This document shows, one piece after another, positions 1 through 11,082 of a DNA stretch of 64,000 bases. Below the pieces are notes generated by a model. It made no database searches. It saw only the letters and a program-made list of their open reading frames with translations, and was not told the origin of the DNA. A program made the translations under genes and the position numbers. Numbering within the stretch: the first letter of the stretch is position 1; every line of letters begins with the position of its first letter. The DNA is from Phallus indusiatus (lineage: Eukaryota; Basidiomycota; Agaricomycetes; Phallales; Phallaceae), in assembly GCA_027605045.1 (NCBI GenBank), contig JAQFWX010000017.1, positions 186,001 through 250,000 on the forward strand, written 5' to 3'.

Positions 1-2044
1 GGAGGCGTTGTGTTCCAATAATGGGCAGCCAAATTTCACGACTTCAGCAGATGATGAGAGAAGTCATCTTAAAAGATGCTGACGGTGATCTTTCCATGTT
101 TGGTTCATTTTTCTTCGTTGTAGATTCTCGCGCCATGCAATTATGGACTAAGGAGGGCACCGGTGATTATCAAACCGTGATGCATGCTCTCAGAAAAGAG
201 TTCCCCCACTTTGATTTGGATTATATGTCGAACCGGGAAAATGGAGAATGTGTGCTGGACTTGGGTGTATCTTTCACACCTGTTCACGATTTCCCCGTTG
301 TCGGCATTTGGAAGATACCCAATATTTATAAATCTTTCCACGCGAGTGGCACAAATGTTCCCACTATTCACCCTATTGGAACCATGACTGGTTATGGTTC
401 TGCTCAAGCGGAATATCCAACGAAAATCGCTGCCACTTCACACCTCGTCTTCCGTTCCGCTTATAATCTCTGTTTTGAAACAGTCAGATATCATCTTCGA
501 TTCTGTAAAGACAGCGACGCATACGAGGGTAATCGTCCTTTTAAGGAATGTATCGATAGATTTCTCGAGACTTATGAAGATTCACGCCTGTATTCCTATG
601 GTGTTCGAGATGAAATCCGAGTGGGCATCAGAGCAGTGAATAAGGTACTAGAAGTGGCAAAAAACGTAAGTACTTAGTTATTTTCAAGATGCGTAAGGCC
701 TTACCTTTCTTAGGCGATAGCATACATTAATTCTGGAGCTGTCATTTGGATTCCCTCTTCATCGTGGTTCGACTTTTGGTCTCTGCGTATTCAAGCAATA
801 AGGGCATATCAGTTGTGGCTTGTTCGATATCGTCCTACCAACTTAGCAGTTTTGACATCCATCCTCATGTGGATGTTTCGAACAATCTTTACAACTGGAC
901 GGGTTGAAGGTATCATCCAACGGATATTGAAAGATGTACAATTTGAGAGAACCATCGAGAATTTTGGTTTATTTTTCTTCCAGGACGTAGATCTACCCGC
1001 TGAGGACTCCGATGAATTGATCCAATCCATGAATCTCAGAAAAAGAAAGACGCCCAGAAACCTTCCCGCAGAAAATACTGATCCGTCCGATCAGTTTCCG
1101 CTAGGGGAAATTCCTACATGGGAGGAGCTTGTAAAGGGCATTAGAACTCAGCCCTCGAAGTTGGTCAGAGAATCCGAATTGCAGGATTGGAATGAGTATC
1201 ACCCTACTGCGATCAAAGTATTCATACGTTTCACACGAGACTATTGGTTCACCATTAGAGAGACACACCTTGTAGGTGATACTGCGAACCCTACCTCTAT
1301 CCAAGAAGCTATCGAAGTTTGGTCTGTGGACGCCGTATCCGAGGCTTTTCTGAAACCATCTTTCGCACCTGTCAGAGCGTTTTGGCCTGGCATACCACGT
1401 GGTCGTCGGGAACACACTTTCGAAGATATGTTCGAAGTATTTTTCCGCCCCATGATTATACACCTAACGTCAACTCGGTCTGGTCCGTTTTATGGAAACG
1501 TGGTTATATCAGATTCTACCATGACGAATTAAAGTCATTGACACCTGACGGCCGTCATCGTGTATGTGAGGGGCTTAAAAAGCTTTTAGACACGGTTCAA
1601 TGTCTTCCCAATGCTTCCAGGCATACCGAAAAGACACTGGGGCGATTGTGGACACCAAATGAAGAAAAGGATGGGGTGGAAGTGCTAACTAACCCAAAAT
1701 TATATAAGATACGTGGCCTTCACGAGACAAGGATTGGAGAATCAAAACGTTTTGTCATCACTGCATCCAAACGGACAGTAGAAGCTAGGATCAGGGCGTG
1801 TAATGAAAATAAAACGGTGGAAATGATTCTACAGAACATTCAACAGGAGAAAAGAAAAGAAAGGCGCAGTGCAAAGGCCAAAAATTACCGAAAACCGCCT
1901 CCCAATCGATATATGCGGAATGGGGTCGATAGTTCGGCTAGTACTAGCTCCGAAGATACAAAGCTTGACACCACCGAATCTAACATTAGTAGCTCCCAAG
2001 ATAGTGATATTTCTGCGCCTGAGGATGACATACTAGGAGAATGA
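1..2044 (+). CDS. 3' part of an uncharacterised Agaricomycete-type gene, one frameshift
   Basis: The reading frame is already open at base 3, so the gene begins upstream of the window. One intron is clear (666-713, GTAAGT...TTAG, 48 nt). The spliced protein reads through about 1451 in one frame and then continues in the -1 frame to the stop at 2042-2044. The switch falls near the C run at 1448-1451, where the residues FRP in one frame run into HDYTPNV in the other. It could be a one-base deletion, a sequencing error or real decay. The middle holds an aromatic-rich segment (IWIPSSSWFDFW) and a likely membrane-associated stretch (residues around 245-275). The last about 80 residues are Lys/Arg then Ser/Asp rich and probably disordered. 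From memory this resembles a long, recurrent, uncharacterised family in mushroom genomes, often multi-copy. No catalytic motif is visible and no function is assigned. Confidence 0.6.
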
Positions 2045-4804
2045 ACTAAATGATTGTTCACAATCCTTCATACGGTTTTCAGATCACGCTCTTTTTTACT
2101 TTACCTCGTTTCTATAACCGGTGTTTTGTATTTGGTTAGACTGAACTAGACATGCATACATATACCGTGTATTCGGAATATCATTGAATTTCTGGAGTTG
2201 GATCACAACGATTCACTCAGTTTGCATTTCAAGCTTGGGTCGTTTCCCTATTGTCACACCGTTTAGACTAAACTGAAGTCCGGAAGTAGTGGAGGTTCCT
2301 GAATCATTTTCCTCAGCTTAAGAAATATAAGTACGTTTTTGGAAAAATCGCAACGACCAAAGGAATACTTTAAGTCCAACCGTTCTCCGACAAGGCCAAG
2401 TTGAAGGCCAGCGACTCTAAATCATAACTTATATTTCTGACTCATACTTATTGGTTTATGTTTAGATACCCATGTAGATCCCCAATGTACTGAAATGAAG
2501 ATCAGAACCAGAAGATATTCGGCGAGAGAGATCGTCTTCACAACCGGAAAGGTGGCAAGACGACTGAGCTTCTTTACAACTCTTTACAACAATATCAGCT
2601 ATACTACAGCTGAGCTAATACCCATGTGCTCTAGTCAGGCTACATCAACCATCACATGCTTCCTCTTCATGCCACAGTTTACAACGCTGGCAAAGGAGCG
2701 GAGAGTTGTGTTACTATATGTTCCATACCCCCCATGACATGGGGACCCCTGTTTTGAGTGTTGCTGGCCCTTGCCATCCGGTCGAGCCGCGGCGCAACTA
2801 GATTACACTTGATGTTCCGATGACAAGTATTATACAATCCATTGAGTCTAGAGAAGACCGTGATTGGGAATACGTGGTCGTGCTACTCAAGACCAAGACA
2901 TAGACAGGACTTGGAGGGTGGGTTAGTAACACGGAAACGCGTTTAGGAAACAGGAGAGCATCACACGAAAGACGGTAACTTGCCTCCAGGTTTGGCAGAC
3001 CGGTCACGGTCGCGGCTCAGTGAGTTGTTATAATGGGTGTGTCGGAGTAGTTGCCGTTAGATAGGATTCGTGACGTGCGTGAAAGACCATGGATGGCACA
3101 CAAGGTCACCAGTGTCTTGCAATTGTATCGATGGCTGGCACGGGTCAGACATTTGGTCGGTAGTGATGGTCGACAGTACAGTATTTTGCTCGTGCAGGCT
3201 GAGTACCAAAAGAAGGCCTTTATCGAGCTTTGTCGAAGGTGGGGAGAGATCCTGAATTGAATGCATACGAATGTTGGGAGATGAAGTGTAAACGTTTACA
3301 CATCGGTAAAGGTCAACGTCATCTGTGTTGGTGTTTGAGCTGGGACGGGAAAGCGAGAAAAGCAAAAACCAACACGTCAAGAGGTTAAGGATGAAGCAGA
3401 TAAACGTCGATGGCTCAGAGTTCTGTCGTCGAAGTTACCGAAATTGGGGTCAGAGTGGACTGTAATCATGGTTTGGGGCTGAGGTTACGTTCGAAGGAGT
3501 GTGAGACTAACCCACGGTGATAGGGAAAACTTTATTCACGATAAAAACAGTGATAGGTGAAAAACGACGGATATTTAAGTAGAGAAAGAAGAGGGAAGGA
3601 AAGGGAGTCAAAGAAAGAAAGGATGCGAGCCAAAGAAAGAGGAATTGAAATGAAAAATGCTAGCCCGGGAATGAAGGGTAGCGAAAAAGATAAAGCAAAA
3701 GGAAAGAGGAGAGGAACAGAACTGGAAATGGTTTCTGATCAATATTTGTATCGAGACCGACTTGTTAAACATTCCATGACGTGATCTTTATTAGTGAAAG
3801 AGAGCAAATGTAGAACATAAGCAAATAGTGATCAACAAACAAATTAAGACCAACGGTATAACACATAAAAATGCCACAAAAGAAGAATGAAACCAGTGAG
3901 TTTGCTTCGCCGCACCACGAAAGCCGCGATCGTCGCCCGGAAATTGATCTTGTCGTTGATGCTATTTACTGCGCCTAACAGCAACCTTCCATAGTGATGA
4001 TAGTTTGATAAATATGTCTTGAGCTATTTAAAGGCTTGTAGTATTGAGATGACGGGTAGGACAGATACGGACTGGAGCCGGAGGTTGTAAGGGTGAATCG
4101 AAAGGTTAGTGACATAGTAATTGGATACGGCTGATTGAGTGTGGAGATGTCGGTGCTGGAATAATGATATTTTGCCGCTTCCATTGTATTTGAATGGAGG
4201 GGAAGAATGAACTAAGGGCCAACGAGCAATGGGTAACGGATTGATCATCGGTGTGCTGTTGTACACGGTCAATTTTGTCGAGGAATCTCTAACCTCAGGC
4301 TGTAGCGGATGCTGCTTCTTGTAAGAGCAAAGTTAAAACAGGATGGCAGCGATCATGACGTATGACTTCGGGTCTCAGAGGTCGTTGTTGGTGGTGGCGT
4401 CGTTGTAATCGTCTACGATGGGGTATTGGAGAAGGAAAAAGACTGTTGAGGTGCCCAGTGTACTGGTGTATTGGACAGGTTGACTGTTTCCCACAGGGTT
4501 TATTCACAGGTGCAATACAAGTACGATTTTTGCCGTTGTTGCTGCGGGAGGGGTCATGGCAAGAAAGGACGAGACCGATGTATGAGAAAGAAGGAGAGAA
4601 TACGAATCTGAGAAAGGAGACAATGATATTTGATGAAAAGAGCGAAAGAGCTGCTGAGTGCGAGTGTGGATTGGAAATGAGGAAGGTCAAGGAAAAGCAA
4701 AGCAGCCGAAGTGGTACATCATCATGTAATGTTTCAAATTTCCACGTTCAGACGTTCAATTCCCTTGTAAACGGAGTTAGACTGGCCTGGCTCGAGCTCG
4801 AGCA
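2045..4804. other. Non-coding or unresolved stretch
   Basis: No convincing gene is seen. Open frames are short, lack splice support and have no recognisable motif. Bases 3545-3770 are strongly purine-rich on the plus strand. On the minus strand, 4690-3975 holds Ser/Thr/Pro-rich open frames that switch frame and contain stops, possibly a decayed surface-protein gene; this is a weak impression only. Confidence 0.4.
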
Positions 4805-5305
4805 CTGAAAAAATTGTACTTAGGGTTACGGTTCGGAGTTCAAATGTTCAATACGTTCAGTCTCCGCTTTGTGACCTATATGATCTAGTTCACGTTCATC
4901 ATCATACCGTCATGTCCCACCAAGTCAGCGATGTCAATCTAGAAACGTGTCCGTTTCGATTGACCATCAGCATCGCTATGACCTAGCTGCCGTACTGTCC
5001 GGCGCGGTCAATGAAAATCCAACCAGCAAAGACCAACCACGGTCGCCAAAATCCTCCCCCAAAAAAAAAACATCGGTTGCATCACCACAGCGCTTGCCCA
5101 CAGGTGGTAGGCTTTAGTGCTCGTAATCCTTTTGTTCTAAAAGTACTTTCTCGCTGCTGTAGGTAGTCGTCAAGTTCTCGAATCCGTCCTTCGAACTGTT
5201 TGACACTGCGTGGCTGAAGGGATGGGCGAGGACTCTATAACTAGGTTTTTGGGCCGTATATCTACCGAATGGAATGGTGATATTTCTCTCCTTCCAGAGT
5301 CGAGC
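4805..5305 (+). repeat. Left arm of a large imperfect palindrome
   Basis: This segment is the near-perfect reverse complement of 5481-5995. It starts at CTGAAAAAATTG and ends at AGAGTCGAGC. The visible differences are length changes in homopolymers: an A run and a C/A run near 4930 and 5050-5070. It contains a TTAGGGTTA motif at 4820-4828. Together with the right arm and an about 175-bp spacer it could form a cruciform, or mark a foldback transposon or an inverted duplication. Confidence 0.9.
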
Positions 5306-5480
5306 GCAATATGGAACACTAACCTTTACTTGTGAAGCCGATCGACGTGCGAGTATCCACGGGCCAGGAATATCGCTCGTTGGATCGAGGCGAGTAAAGC
5401 GATGAACTTTGGATGAACCGCAAGCAGAGCAATGACAGTAATGGCGATAGCTTGAAAGCACTAGTGATGTCCGAAGTGAT

Positions 5481-5995
5481 GCTCGACTCTGGAAGGAGAG
5501 AAATATCACCATTCCATTCGGTAGATATACGGCCCAAAAAAACCTAGTTATAGAGTCCTCGCCCATCCCTTCAGCCACGCAGTGTCAAACAGTTCGAAGG
5601 ACGGATTCGAGAACTTGACGACTACCTACAGCAGCGAGAAAGTACTTTTAGAACAAAAGGATTACGAGCACTAAAGCCTACCACCTGTGGGCAAGCGCTT
5701 GTGGTGATGCAACCGATGTTTTTTTTTTTTGGGGGGGGGAGGGGGATTTTTGGCGACCGTGGTTGGTCTTTGCTGGTTGGATTTTCATTGACCGCGCCGG
5801 ACAGTACGGCAGCTAGGTCATAGCGATGCTGATGGTCAATCGAAACGGACACGTTTTCTAGATTGACATCGCTGACTTGGTGGGACATGACGGTATGATG
5901 ATGAACGTGAACTAGATCATATAGGTCACAAAGCGGAGACTGAACGTATTGAACATTTGAACTCCGAACCGTAACCCTAAGTACAATTTTTTCAG
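5481..5995 (-). repeat. Right arm of a large imperfect palindrome
   Basis: Reverse complement of 4805-5305, slightly longer because the poly-A/poly-C tract at 5719-5745 is expanded. The spacer 5306-5480 is unique within the window and holds no obvious gene. The outer edge ends at CAATTTTTTCAG, beyond which the two flanks are unrelated. No clear target-site duplication was found. Confidence 0.9.
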
Positions 5996-6779
5996 CAGCT
6001 GGATTGTCCGATAGGTCAAGGAGATATGCAACCGAATTAACTGAAGCAGAAACACGCCATGGAGCGGAATCTCTTCGAAATATTCAATTCTGTTGACCCA
6101 GCTTTGGCGTGTTAGTTGGATATAGCCTGCGGCGGAGTACATGGCTTGTTTGGTACTATTGCGCTTCAATAATGGATTTTGGCTTTCTTCCGAAGAACGA
6201 TGATCATGTATGATTTCGGTTGCAATTGCATCTCCATCTCCATCCATATTGGAAAATTGAGGTCGCTTCCTAGGCACTAACGAAGTCGTATTTCCGGGAG
6301 TGCATACGGCATCAGTGTACAGAGAAGTCTCTGAGTACGTGTACGGGATTGGTGCTGAAGAAGTTCCTACAGACGGATCCGTTTGAAGATTGATGCCAAT
6401 GGGAATAGCTGCGTCGGCGGACGACGAAGTAATAGGACGCGGACTTGGAGAAGGAGATTGCTCTTGAAAATATTGCGCCACAAAATAAGCAAACTTGTCA
6501 AAATTCAACCATTTTGGCGCATTTTCATACGAATAAATAGTTGGGCATGCTTGAAAAACTTGGAATGGGATACACTGTGTCGCAAAAAAAGATCAACGAA
6601 CACGGTCTGTTGACTGGTACTATCCTTATCCTTGCCTTATCACAATAGACTCTGACAACCTCTTCGCTTACAGCTTGCTCGAGTTGCTCGAGTGAGTGTA
6701 ATCCCGGGCTCGACGTTGAGATTGAAGTTGAAGCGGAAGGAGATAGAACCGCTAACGCTAACATTGGCAGGCAGTGCAT
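5912..6779 (-). CDS. Possible small two-exon gene ending inside the palindrome
   Basis: The ATG at 6779 opens a short hydrophobic, Ser-rich N-terminus that could be a weak signal peptide. A GTAAGC donor at 6671 and an acceptor near 6625 give a 47-nt intron. The second exon (6624 downward) is open to a stop at 5912. It carries an aromatic-rich segment (KWLNFDKFAYFVAQYF) followed by a Ser/Pro-rich low-complexity region. The final about 28 residues are encoded by palindrome sequence, so the native C-terminus may have been replaced when the palindrome formed. No family is recognised. Start, intron and coding status are inference; this may be a gene remnant. Confidence 0.35.
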
Positions 6780-6993
6780 TCATCTCGACTGAGGAAGTCA
6801 GTGATTAGGTCATCACTTATCATCAGCCAAAGACCATCAGGTACGCAGAAGTGAGTTTGTATTGTATCATTTATTTTATTGTGTGTATGTACATATAAAT
6901 TAAGCAAATGATGTGGATGTAAAAATTACAGCATGCTAAGAAAGAAAGATTTGTCAAAGTCCGTCTTAGACTCACAGACAACAAGCCTCGAGA

Positions 6994-7895
6994 TCACCAA
7001 TGCAACTTGTGGGTATAGCAATGGTAGGTAGCCATTCGGATTCTTGGAAAAATACTGTTGATGATGAGCTGGTCATTCGCGCCATGGTCCGGCATTCTCA
7101 ATCTTTGTAACAATTGTTTTTCCTTTTGGATCGAAATGCTTGGCTTGAACTTCCGCAGAGACATGTCAAGCAATCTCGACCTGTTCATCCGAGACAGTGA
7201 AGATGGCTGAACGGTAGTCTTTGCATTGCCTTGATGGTTTAACATTGTGAGATCATGAAAACGGTAGAAGAATTCTGGATTAAGGTAATGTAAGGATTAG
7301 AGGGTTTTAAATAGATCGTGTAAGCTTACCGACTAATTCAGCGTAGCTGACAATGGATGGGTCAAATACTACACGACAGGCTTCAGCGGATCCTGCGCCT
7401 TTCATGGTGTCGTTTGGTGGATTTGTGACATCTTTGACACCATTAATGATTCCCACAGAGGTACTGATGATACCCTTGTTCTCTTTTGGGGGGTAATGCT
7501 AGAGAAGGAAAACGCAAGTGAAGGTCAGACTCGGACGTTGTGGCGGAAAGAAGAACGGCCTTGAAGTACCTTCAAAACATATGTTCGGTTCCCCAGAAGC
7601 CTGCGCAGTGAGATTAGGTTTGACGTTGAGTGACAATGACTATGGCTAGAACTTACATTCAGCGCCGAAGATGGCAACTTGAGGTTCTGTTGACAAAGTT
7701 TGAGCCTAGGTTCCTTTCGTCAGATAAGAGTAAACCGGCTTTACCTGGTTTTTTCATCATGTCAGTTGACATTTCCGAAGCCATATTCTTCATATCCATG
7801 TCATTCGACATGGCTGCACTCTTGTCCATGGACATATGATCCATTCCCATATTATCGTTTTTCATCATGCCAGGCTCCATATCATCTTTCTTCAT
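6994..7895 (-). pseudogene. Methionine-sulfoxide reductase A pseudogene with Met-rich N-terminal extension
   Basis: MsrA reduces methionine-S-sulfoxide in proteins. The MsrA fold is recognisable on the minus strand: AIFGAECFWGTEHMF (catalytic Cys of the GCFWG motif, split by an intron after GAA-T), then SAEACRVVFDPSIVSYAELVEFFYRFHD, then YRSAIFTVSDEQVEIA, then NPNGY and the terminal CYTHKLHW. Splicing GTAAAG...CAACAG (58 nt) joins a Met/Asp-rich stretch (7890-7745) in frame to the MsrA start. Lesions are plain: a lost T after HMF, a shift before YRSAIF, an in-frame TGA after EIA (R to stop), a second TGA after GPWRE, and a shift after NPNGY. A hydrophobic segment MLLLILLQALAYA encoded near 7960-7922 could be the original signal peptide, joined by a very short intron; that join is speculative. 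The MsrA identity is secure; loss of function is nearly certain. Confidence 0.85.
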
Positions 7896-8791
7896 ATGCC
7901 GTTCTCCGTCGCTTCATCAACCGGCGTACGCCAGTGCTTGCAAAAGAATCAGTAGCAACATCGTTACGGCCTGTTCATCCTCCCCTTCGTCTTTGGTTGT
8001 CACCAATGATGGTTTAGCGAGCTCAAGTTCTGGCGCGACAGCTGGTTGTCCGGGGCATTCCAGTTCCCAAAAGAGGTTAACCAATGCTGCAACGACTAAG
8101 GAGAAGAAAGAATGAGCAGGAGGAAGGAAGAAATCCCGGTAACAAATGAAAAGGTTTGAAATGACAACCTCACACTTTGTAGAACAGACAATCTCTTTTC
8201 ACGTAATCAGTGTACGACCAACACGATGCCTCTTCATGTCGTAGTCACCGAGCTCGGTTCATGTCATTTGAGAGTGTTAAATCTTGTCTCAAATCTTTGA
8301 CGGTATAGAAATACTAACACGGATAACATCAGAAAGCTGTTTGAAAATAAGAACATTACCCGTTTAGCGAATCTGAAGCAGTGAATTGAGGTAGTAAGTG
8401 TTGGCTAACTAATTTAATCCTCGATGCCATTCAGGATGGGAAGTTTGCCTAGTATCACCAACTGCAACTTAAATTGAAAAAAAGAGTTGACCATTAAAAG
8501 GTTTACATAAACGTACGGTTGTCACCAGTCTCCGCCACTATCCGCAAACATCCACACCCCCGATGCTTGCGATAGCGCTCAAAATAGCTTGCTTCTGTTC
8601 AGAACTAGCAAGCTGATTAACAATCTAGAAAAGAGAGAACTTCGTATTCAATATCCTAAACAAACCAAAGCGAAAGAAGACAAAATGGGCACTAACCCGG
8701 GGTTCATAGATCTTAATCAGCATCCATTCCTCCACATCAAAAGGAACTTCCAAGGCACTATAAGCTTTCTCGGGTCAACTCCGTATTAGGA
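7896..8791. other. Flank of pseudogenes with unidentified coding remnants
   Basis: On the minus strand, 8100-7918 is open and reads like an exon after a TTAG acceptor (VVAALVNLFWELECPGQPAV), probably the 5' part of the broken MsrA gene. On the minus strand, 8780-8535 reads like two exons (EKAYSALEVPFDVEEWM and IVNQLASSEQKQAILSAIA) joined across a GTTAGT...CTAG intron, then a stop; the family is not recognised. Nothing is seen in 8120-8520. Confidence 0.35.
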
Positions 8792-9649
8792 TCAAAGGCT
8801 TTTGCTTATTAGCAATCTTGCCAGACTAGCGGCCACACCGTTTGAAGTGATGGCAAGCTCTGCACCAATGACAGATTCGACGTCATTAATACAAATCCAA
8901 ACGTTTTCTGCTTTGATGTCTAGAAAACAATGTATGTAGTTAACGACGCTCCGGGAGATAAATCGCAAAAAAAAGTGAGAGGTACCCGTTTGAATCACAC
9001 CGCACCGGCAATGAAGATAGTCGAGACCTAGCAGGATCTGTTTTGCGATTTGCTTGACAATATGCATTAGCACGCCTTTATTCTGTTAACAGATGGCAGA
9101 CATTTCAATGACGATGAAACATAGACGATCAAAAAACCATGAGCAGGAATCGGTTTTACCTAACGTTTCTAAGTTAAGTCTACCAGGCTTCCGCTTAGGA
9201 CCTGGTCAAACAGATAGGATTCCTGGTAGCATCTTTGTGCTGAAAATGATCGAGAAATCCTATGATATGCTATCGCCATGTATGGGAAGAATTGGGAGGC
9301 CCACCCATAGATCGTAAGCTTGAAAAGTTTGATCTCGTCGAGGACACTTTCTGTATAGCGTAAGAACTGATTTGACCACTTTCAAGACGATTTGGCGGTC
9401 TAATCTGAAGGGGGTATGTACAAAAAATTGGAATTTCTATAAGATAAACATAAGATCAAGACATTTTATATAGTAATGAAGCTGACTTTGTGTCCCTTGC
9501 AAACTAAACGGTGCCAAAATGACCTCAGCGTAGTTCCCTGGCGACGACATAGCGTCCATCCGCTGAATTTGTCACTAATGTGCACAAGATGATAGTACGA
9601 AATGATAGTTACAGGTGAAATCCTCCCAGTTTTCCTTGTCTTCAGTCAT
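8792..9649 (-). pseudogene. SRPK-type serine/threonine kinase pseudogene
   Basis: SRPK kinases phosphorylate SR splicing factors. From 9649 downward the minus strand encodes, in several frames, MTEDKENWEDFT, HISDKFS, DGRYVVAREL, the glycine loop GHFGTV, FARDTK, DRQIVLKVVKS (catalytic Lys region), YTESVLDEIKLFK, IIGFLDHFQHKD, FDQVLSGSLVDL, VKQIAKQILLGLDYLH and DIKAENVWICINDVESVI. The order matches an SRPK N-lobe and early C-lobe. The catalytic HxDxKPEN motif has become TG then DIKAEN after a 66-nt intron. At least two Trp codons in the glycine loop are now stops (TGA, TAG), and several frameshifts occur. The activation loop and C-lobe are absent, so the copy is truncated as well as broken. Confidence 0.85.
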
Positions 9650-11082
9650 AATAACGTTTGACATTGTTGAGTAGATGTTGTCGGGTCGAAAAGGAGTTCT
9701 ATTGGGAGAATACGAGTGTGATAGTGATATATCACATGTCACATGTCACACGTCAACACTAAAATTCGCAACGTTGGAGCGTCCGCATATGTCATGACAT
9801 TGAGTGACTTGATATGACAACTCTTATGACGCAATAATACGACATCTCATATGAAAGCAATTCTACGGGCAAGGAAGTTTACTGAGCAGGACTACCGGAT
9901 CGAGGGAATTGGCCGCGGAACCAAAATCTGGCCGAAAACTGGTCCAACCAAGTTCTCGACGCCCATACAAACCCATCCATCACATAAGCCTTTTCGTTAC
10001 TAGCACCGCCGACGCGGCATATCCCTGCCCACAGAGTGTTATGAGAAAAAGAGAACGAAAAGTCTATTTATTCTACGGAGTATTATTACATTTGAGCTGG
10101 AGAGTTTTTTTCGGAAAGACGGAACAGAAAGAGAGATAATTTTACATTTGAGTAGGCAATAAATTTAGCATTTGTTAAAAGTCTGGTTGACTTTTTACTT
10201 CGATGCACCTAATGTGTGAATACGTGTAAGCGATTGTGAACCAACTTGTATTGTCGAGGTTGCATGTGAGTCGTCCGATGCGGTTAGGAATTAGCGCAGA
10301 ATCCTTTAAAAGTTGGAAATCCGGTCTATAGATAACCATACACGATCTATCGCCAATAACGCGCAGTTCATCGATGTTGTTGGAAGGAATATTCCAAGTC
10401 GTAAAGTCGAATTGCAAGTTTGCCAACGTTCTGCACAGTTGAACGTTGAATTAAATTGGTGATGTCAATAATTCAGGGAATAATAAAACAGCGACATTTT
10501 TTAAACTCCTCTTCTAAACTCCACTCCCACGAACTCAAAGGTCATTTCATACACAGAATTCAAACTCCAAATATAGTTTTGTCCCCAGATTGGGTTCCAG
10601 ATTTAGGCCCAGTTTTTCGCCTCCGAATGACATGTGAGAACTCTGCTGGGGCAGGAAACGTAAGATGACCGTATTGCTCGCTCCCTAAGTCGCTCTAAGC
10701 CGCGTTTTACTATGCTAATGCCTGTATAATTCGATACTAATATAAACAATCTGCTTTCTTCTATTTCCTCACTATTTTCTCAGTGTTTCACGCTCTCTCT
10801 TTTCTTTATTTCGACCAACAACCCGATGCAAGGGAAGCAATGTCACCGGGTCCTCACCCCCTGTCCCATGGCATCCGCATCCTCATTCCTATTCTCCGAA
10901 TCGAATCGCAATTTTCTACTTAACTCAGTGTGAGAGGAATTGTGCGCATCAGATTTGCTTACAGTTGAGCAAGGTTTATTAGGCTCAATTTAATTTGTAT
11001 GGGCCGTGCTTGCCTACTGTGCTCAAACCGCTCTGGACAGCCTTTTTCCTTATCCCACCATTTTTCTTATCCCAACTCAACC
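9650..11082. other. Gene-poor stretch
   Basis: No supported gene. Around 9725-9850 there is imperfect repetition of short TCACATGTCACA / TGTCATGACA units. A minus-strand open frame at 10426-10175 (83 codons) follows a pyrimidine tract and CAG, so it could be a terminal exon remnant; its protein is not recognised. Confidence 0.4.

Noticed and set aside
2495..2737. 80-codon plus-strand open frame
   Set aside because: No motif, no splice partner and unusual composition; treated as chance.
4362..4808. 148-codon plus-strand open frame
   Set aside because: Rich in Trp/Arg/Cys typical of reading the wrong strand of Ser/Pro-rich sequence; ends at the palindrome edge; no family recognised.
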